Under the pieces are notes generated by a model that was given only the letters and a program-made list of their open reading frames with translations, searched no databases and was not told the DNA's origin. From an uncultured Lachnospiraceae bacterium (GTDB lineage Bacteria; Bacillota; Clostridia; Lachnospirales; Lachnospiraceae): a stretch of 64,000 bases of DNA. Positions within the stretch are counted from its first letter, which is position 1. The number at the start of each line of letters is the position of its first letter. This document shows, piece after piece, positions 59,447 through 64,000 of the stretch. The stretch lies in contig CACWGK010000014.1 in NCBI GenBank assembly GCA_902760415.1, positions 34,083-98,082 of the forward strand, given 5' to 3'. Made by a program: the position numbers and the translations under genes.

Positions 59447-62359
59447 TTAAAGTCTTACGCTTTCACGCGGTCCAAGATATGATGGAAGGATACTCTCACC
59501 CTTCTTCACCAGGATTATCTTCTCAAGTATATTTTCTTCTGCCTCACCAAAGAATGTTATGCAGTTATGTCCTGCCTCAAGAGTACATGAACCTTTGATT
59601 ATTCTCACATGAGACATAACTCCATCAGACCAGCTGTTCCATACTCCGTTCTGCAGATCCTCTGTCTTATACTCAAGAATACTTGCATCTTCCTCATTTA
59701 TAGCGTAGCTCAGTCTTATCTTCTGCCCAAACTCATATGCATGTGTTGGAAGAAGCTGAAACATGATGTCATATTCTCCAGGATGCTGAACATATACGCC
59801 GTAGCAAACAAGAGAACGTCCATCCGACTTTGCTGAATATGTCTTTCTATCTATATCAAAAAGCTTAATCGCATTCTCACATCTACCGAGATCACTCACT
59901 ACCTTAAACTCTTTGTTAGAAGTATTATGAGACTCGCTATAGAAGTGAGCAGCATCTATAACTGCAAAGCCTCTTTCCTCTATAAATGTGTCGTTATAAG
60001 AATCTGAACTCTTTATCTCCTTCACAATCTGAGGATCTATCATATTTGGTTCTACATCGAAATGAATCTTTCCTCCTTCATATATTACAGATAAGAAAAG
60101 TTCTGACTCCGCAGTTATCTTAGTCTTATCAACTTCTACAGTAATATATTCAAATACATCCGCCTCAGAAAGAGTACCTTCCGACTTGCTTACACTAAGT
60201 GCCGGAGAGGAAACGATAGTCTTATAGCTAACACTCTTATCTCCCGTTGAAGCAACAAAGATAAGAGCTGTCTGCTTATCAGATAAAGCGTCACCTGTAA
60301 GGAATTCTCTTATACAGAGCTTCTTTCCAGTCCACTCCATTCCTGAAGTCGAGCCCGTCTCTCCTACAAGTCCTGCAACAAGTCCTGCTCCCGGAACAGG
60401 AATAACCTCTTCAACTACAGGAAATGCAGCCTCTTCTGCATTCCAGTTCTTAAGGCCAATATGAGTACCTAGACCGAAGCCATACCATTTTCCATCTGCA
60501 GCAGTATGTAGCTTATCCGTCAGCTCAGCATCGCGTCTTATAGACTCTTTCATAAGCTTTCCATATTCATTTGCTACTACAGCTCCTATAGATGCATAGT
60601 AGTGATTAAGTCCTCTATACAGCCATAGTTTTACAAGATTTACTCCAGCCAGAACGTTATATGTTATAAGCTGAGTATAAGAATCTTTGTTCTCCTCTGG
60701 ACATTTAGCTTCCAGTTCTTTGCAGATTCTTTCAATCTCTTCCGCCTCAGCAAGAACTTTATAAGTCTCATAATAGTTCTGTGGATGATATACCTTTTCA
60801 TTTAAATGTTCAGGTCTTCTGTTATGAAGCAGTCTATTATATCTGTTATAGATATCCGCTAACTTGTCTATATCTTCCTCAGAAAATGCACCACCAAACT
60901 GAAGCTTCATCCATTTTCTAAGATAATCCTTAGTGCTGTTAGGTGCTGAGATTCCGTACTTATCATAGTCATAGGCTAGATCAAGGAAGTAAGAAAGTGG
61001 CATCTCATTTAGACCAAGATCACCAACATTTACAATCCATAATTCACGTACATTCTTCTCATAAGCTGTGGTCATCTCTTCCCACACCTCTGGCAGATAT
61101 GTACAATTAATCCACTCATAAGATACTGGCTCACCGTGATAATCGAAATGATAATACATTCCAAAGCCACCCTTATGATCCTTCATATCTTCATCCGGAA
61201 GACTTCTCACATAGCCGTGATTATCATCGCAAAGCATGAGAATTACATTATCAAGATCAGATGTATTCTTTAATCCTTCTGTGTTTTCATCGCCGTAATA
61301 ATATGACTCTACTTCCTTATAGAGAGCTATCATTCTTGGCACATCTTCGAGATTCGGATTAACCTCCTCAGCAATCAATTGATTCTGAGTTTTAAGAACA
61401 TCTTTTATAAGCTCTATATTATCCTTAAGAGTTGCCTTCTCTCCGAGGATCATAGAATCTCTCTCGCCTCTCATACCGACGGTGATAACATTTTCAAGAT
61501 GACCATTTCTCTTAAGACCATCTCTCCAGAATCTTGTGATACCTTCCTTGTTCGAACGAAAATCCCAAGCATCACCATATATAGAATCCTTACCTCTAAC
61601 ATGGCTATATTCTTCACCATGACGAAGACAAGGTTCATGATGAGAGAGCCCCATCACAACTCCAAGCTCATCTGCAAGTTCTGCACTGGCGAGCCCCGGG
61701 CCATCCTCTGCAAAACAGGAGGACCACATGGCCGGCCACATATAATTACCCTTCATACGAAGAAGCATTTCGAAGATTCCTTCGTAGGCTTTCACTGTAA
61801 ATCCACCGAAGTTCTTCGTGCACCAATTACCAAATGCTGGCCATTCATCATTTATAAAGAAACCTCTATATCTTACAGATGGTTCCTTTGAAATGAAGCT
61901 ATCTGCTTCTGCTAGTATAAGTTCCTTCTTAGCTGGCTTTACCAGAGACCAGTTAACAAGTGGAGATACCCCTAAAAGGTCTGATAGATGGAAGAGTCCG
62001 TATATTGTACCGCGTTTATCACTTCCTACTATGATAAGTCTATTTTTTTCTTCCACAACTTGAGGAAAGAAACCATATACCTCTCTCTTACCGGCTATTC
62101 CCTCATATGATATCTCGCCACTATCCTTCAGGGAGTCAAGCATCGGACTTTGTCCAATAGTTCCAAAAAGTATATCTACCCCTGAGTTAGTAGCATTTTG
62201 ATACAAAGTATCAGTATATAACGCACTAATAGGATGTGAACCTGTCACCAGCTCCACATCCTTCATTACAAGTTCTGATATCTTCTTAACGCCGCTTAGC
62301 GTCTCATTTTCATATATAAATCTTACCTGTGAATCTTTACTTAGTTTTAAAGCACTCAT
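59447..62359 (-). CDS. GH115 xylan alpha-glucuronidase
   Basis: 970 residues of the GH115 family, which removes (4-O-methyl-)glucuronic acid from internal as well as terminal xylose units. Visible marks are YRGFFINDEWPAFGNW near 164, MLRMKGNYMWPAMWSS near 193, MGLSHHEPCLRHGEEY near 231 and MLCDDNHGYVRSLP near 373. A C-terminal beta-sandwich part runs from about 800. No signal peptide is present, so it works on imported oligosaccharides, and the glucuronate released can go directly to UxaC. Confidence 0.92.
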   Translation of the reverse strand: MSALKLSKDSQVRFIYENETLSGVKKISELVMKDVELVTGSHPISALYTDTLYQNATNSGVDILFGTIGQSPMLDSLKDSGEISYEGIAGKREVYGFFPQVVEEKNRLIIVGSDKRGTIYGLFHLSDLLGVSPLVNWSLVKPAKKELILAEADSFISKEPSVRYRGFFINDEWPAFGNWCTKNFGGFTVKAYEGIFEMLLRMKGNYMWPAMWSSCFAEDGPGLASAELADELGVVMGLSHHEPCLRHGEEYSHVRGKDSIYGDAWDFRSNKEGITRFWRDGLKRNGHLENVITVGMRGERDSMILGEKATLKDNIELIKDVLKTQNQLIAEEVNPNLEDVPRMIALYKEVESYYYGDENTEGLKNTSDLDNVILMLCDDNHGYVRSLPDEDMKDHKGGFGMYYHFDYHGEPVSYEWINCTYLPEVWEEMTTAYEKNVRELWIVNVGDLGLNEMPLSYFLDLAYDYDKYGISAPNSTKDYLRKWMKLQFGGAFSEEDIDKLADIYNRYNRLLHNRRPEHLNEKVYHPQNYYETYKVLAEAEEIERICKELEAKCPEENKDSYTQLITYNVLAGVNLVKLWLYRGLNHYYASIGAVVANEYGKLMKESIRRDAELTDKLHTAADGKWYGFGLGTHIGLKNWNAEEAAFPVVEEVIPVPGAGLVAGLVGETGSTSGMEWTGKKLCIREFLTGDALSDKQTALIFVASTGDKSVSYKTIVSSPALSVSKSEGTLSEADVFEYITVEVDKTKITAESELFLSVIYEGGKIHFDVEPNMIDPQIVKEIKSSDSYNDTFIEERGFAVIDAAHFYSESHNTSNKEFKVVSDLGRCENAIKLFDIDRKTYSAKSDGRSLVCYGVYVQHPGEYDIMFQLLPTHAYEFGQKIRLSYAINEEDASILEYKTEDLQNGVWNSWSDGVMSHVRIIKGSCTLEAGHNCITFFGEAEENILEKIILVKKGESILPSYLGPRESVRL

Positions 62360-62380
62360 ATCAAACTAGTCTCCGCTGAA

Positions 62381-63856
62381 TTATCTAGTAAACTTGAGGA
62401 AGTTCCAGGAACCGCCCTTTAATACGATAGAATCTCCCACCTCATGAGTCACAGGAGTTACATTATCTGGAGTTTCCATAGAGTTTCCCGCCTTCAGATC
62501 ACCACCTTCCATAGAAACGTGTGACTCCAGCTTAAATCCTTCAAATCCAGAAAGATCAAGTTCAGCATCTTCTCCAAGCTTTCTATTAACTGCAAAGAGA
62601 GATATAGTCTTCTCGTCTTCAGAAAGAACTGCAACTGCATCAACATTTGCAACCTTCTCAGCCTTTCCTTCTGTAAATGTATCTGATACAACTTCTGTCT
62701 CAAGAGCTGATCCACGACCATTAACTGATGTATACATAAATGGATAAAAAATTGTCTGCTTCCATACTCCGCCACCAGTAACTGTCATAATAGGTGCGAT
62801 AACATTTACAAGCTGCGCAAGACAAGCAATCTTAACTCTATCACTATGCTTCAGCAGTGTGATCATAAGGTCACCTACCACGATTGAATCCTCAAGGTTA
62901 TACATATCCTCAAGAAGTGGAGGTGCTATCTGCCATGGCTCCTGCTTCTTATCCTGTTCATTACTATGGAACCATACATTCCACTCATCGAAAGAAAGAT
63001 TAATCTGCTTCTCTGACTTCTTCTCAGCCTTTACCTTGTCGCATATATCCACAACATCTCTGATAAACTTATCCATGATTGCTGCAGAACCAAGATATTC
63101 CTGAGAATTATTATCTGGATTTCCGTAATAACTATGAAGTGATATATAATCGAGATGCTCATAAGCTTCTCTAAGTACTGTCTCTTCCCACTCGCCAAAG
63201 GTCTCCATAAAAGGACCCGAGCTTCCGCAGGCAACAAGCTCTATAGATGGATCAACCATCTTCATAAGCTTCGCCGTCTCACAGGCAAGTCTGGCATATT
63301 CCTTAGGCCTCTTAGTACCAATCTGCCAATCTCCATCCATTTCATTTCCAAGGCACCATACCTTGATTCCAAATGGATCTTCAAAGCCATTCTCACGGCG
63401 CTTATTTGCATAATATGTATCTGTCTTAGAGTTGCAGTACTCCACAATATTTCTTGCATCGTCTGCTCCTCTTGTTCCGAGATTAACAGCCATCATAACG
63501 TCTGACTCAGCACGCTTTGCCCACTCCTGGAACTCATCGATTCCTACTTCGTTAGTTTCGATACTGTTCCATGCAAGCTCCATTTTCTTAGGACGAAGAG
63601 CCTTATCACCTGTTCCATCTTCCCAGTTATAACCAGATACGAAGTTACCACCCGGATATCTAACCATAGGAACCTTCAGCTCCTTGATAAGCTTCATAAC
63701 ATCCTGGCGGAATCCCATATCATCTGCTGTCTCGTGACCTGGCTCATATATTCCACCATATACTGCTCTTCCAAGATGCTCAATAAATGAGCTATATATA
63801 CGGTCATCTATCTTACTAATAGTCTTACTTAAATCTATACTAACCTTTGCTTTCAT
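62381..63856 (-). CDS. GH51 alpha-L-arabinofuranosidase
   Basis: 491 residues of GH51: N-terminal SSFIEHLGRAVYGGIYEPGH near 23, MVRYPGGNFVSGYNWEDG near 63, the acid/base Glu in CLGNEMDGDWQ near 173 and the nucleophile Glu in SFDEWNVWF near 289. No signal peptide, so it is intracellular. It removes arabinose side groups from arabinoxylan oligosaccharides. GGAG precedes the ATG. It is 54 bases from the next gene, which runs off the window. Confidence 0.95.
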   Translation of the reverse strand: MKAKVSIDLSKTISKIDDRIYSSFIEHLGRAVYGGIYEPGHETADDMGFRQDVMKLIKELKVPMVRYPGGNFVSGYNWEDGTGDKALRPKKMELAWNSIETNEVGIDEFQEWAKRAESDVMMAVNLGTRGADDARNIVEYCNSKTDTYYANKRRENGFEDPFGIKVWCLGNEMDGDWQIGTKRPKEYARLACETAKLMKMVDPSIELVACGSSGPFMETFGEWEETVLREAYEHLDYISLHSYYGNPDNNSQEYLGSAAIMDKFIRDVVDICDKVKAEKKSEKQINLSFDEWNVWFHSNEQDKKQEPWQIAPPLLEDMYNLEDSIVVGDLMITLLKHSDRVKIACLAQLVNVIAPIMTVTGGGVWKQTIFYPFMYTSVNGRGSALETEVVSDTFTEGKAEKVANVDAVAVLSEDEKTISLFAVNRKLGEDAELDLSGFEGFKLESHVSMEGGDLKAGNSMETPDNVTPVTHEVGDSIVLKGGSWNFLKFTR

Positions 63857-63910
63857 CTAATACTCCTAAAACTACAAACTCTTTAATTATATATGCGGAA
63901 AATAAAATGA

Positions 63911-64000
63911 TTAATTCAGCTCGAAGCTTCTCATCTGCAGACTGCTTGCATCTCCAACATATGTGAAGTAGAAAGCATATACCCCATCAGGAAGCTTGAT
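63911..64000 (-). CDS. C-terminal end of a larger protein, CBM6-like
   Basis: Only the last 29 residues and the stop are in the window. The ending, with LPDGVYAFYFTYVGD and RSFELN, resembles the final strands of CBM6-type modules often found at the end of GH43 xylosidases or arabinofuranosidases. The same strand and close spacing make it part of the xylan operon. The call rests on a short stretch and is tentative. Confidence 0.45.
   Translation of the reverse strand: MKLPDGVYAFYFTYVGDASSLQMRSFELN

Noticed and set aside
1-64000. Mobile element, prophage, CRISPR or toxin-antitoxin island
   Set aside because: No transposase, integrase, phage structural gene, repeat-spacer pattern or addiction pair is visible. 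The gene content is mostly ordinary chromosomal transport, metabolism and xylan use.

Overview
The window looks like a low-GC, AT-rich chromosome segment from an anaerobic, fibre-degrading Firmicute of the family Lachnospiraceae, most like the Butyrivibrio/Pseudobutyrivibrio group. This is inferred from AGGAGG-type ribosome sites, the family content (KtrAB plus TrkAH, FtsX-type exporter with a two-component system, DegV, viroplasmin-RNase HI) and a large operon for (methyl)glucuronoarabinoxylan. I see no rRNA, tRNA, CRISPR array, transposase or phage gene.

Layout. 1-1,000: the start of a P-loop gene divergent from an orotate-phosphoribosyltransferase-like protein, closed by a strong bidirectional terminator. 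1,000-8,150: a minus-strand operon of a secreted NlpC/P60 hydrolase, a CbiK-like protein that has lost metal ligands, and two potassium uptake systems (TrkA-TrkH, KtrB-KtrA). 8,150-15,500: a tiny membrane protein, topoisomerase III and a complete five-gene branched-chain-amino-acid-type ABC importer. 15,500-20,100: a regulator split by an apparent frameshift, a degenerate AAA+ protein, and purC/purE facing each other. 20,100-24,700: a lone type IV pilin-like protein, a zinc/cadmium efflux operon (SmtB-like repressor, separate HMA chaperone, P1B ATPase) with a readable promoter and operator, and a 3D-domain wall protein. 24,700-30,800: a two-component system, a DUF3592 protein, a MacB/FtsX-type ABC exporter and a fragment of an OxlT-like MFS transporter. 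30,800-36,750: an apparent operon that starts with a polar amino-acid ABC importer, whose permease is broken in two by a 23-bp tandem duplication, and continues with RNase HI, a HAD phosphatase, purine nucleoside phosphorylase and DegV. 36,750-41,350: a membrane metallophosphoesterase and a three-part LacI-like/EAL/beta-helix cyclic-di-GMP phosphodiesterase.

41,400-64,000: minus-strand genes with short gaps that may form one very long transcription unit ending at a terminator at 41,376-41,406. They encode GH51 arabinofuranosidase, GH115 alpha-glucuronidase, mannonate dehydratase, fructuronate reductase, an SGNH acetylesterase, a type B carboxylesterase, glucuronate isomerase, KDPG aldolase, KDG kinase, an alpha/beta esterase and a lipoprotein GH10 xylanase, followed by a two-protein ABC exporter with a DUF1854 protein. 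Only the GH10 enzyme carries an export signal. The picture is therefore surface cleavage of xylan, import of decorated oligosaccharides by a transporter outside the window, and debranching and deacetylation in the cytoplasm. Released glucuronate would then run through every step to pyruvate and glyceraldehyde-3-phosphate.

The best candidates for something new are the CbiK-like protein in the potassium operon, the EAL/beta-helix fusion, the exporter/DUF1854 trio next to the xylan genes, and the permease split by a duplication that also supplies a ribosome site and an ATGA restart. Function calls come from reading motifs by eye; no database search was possible.
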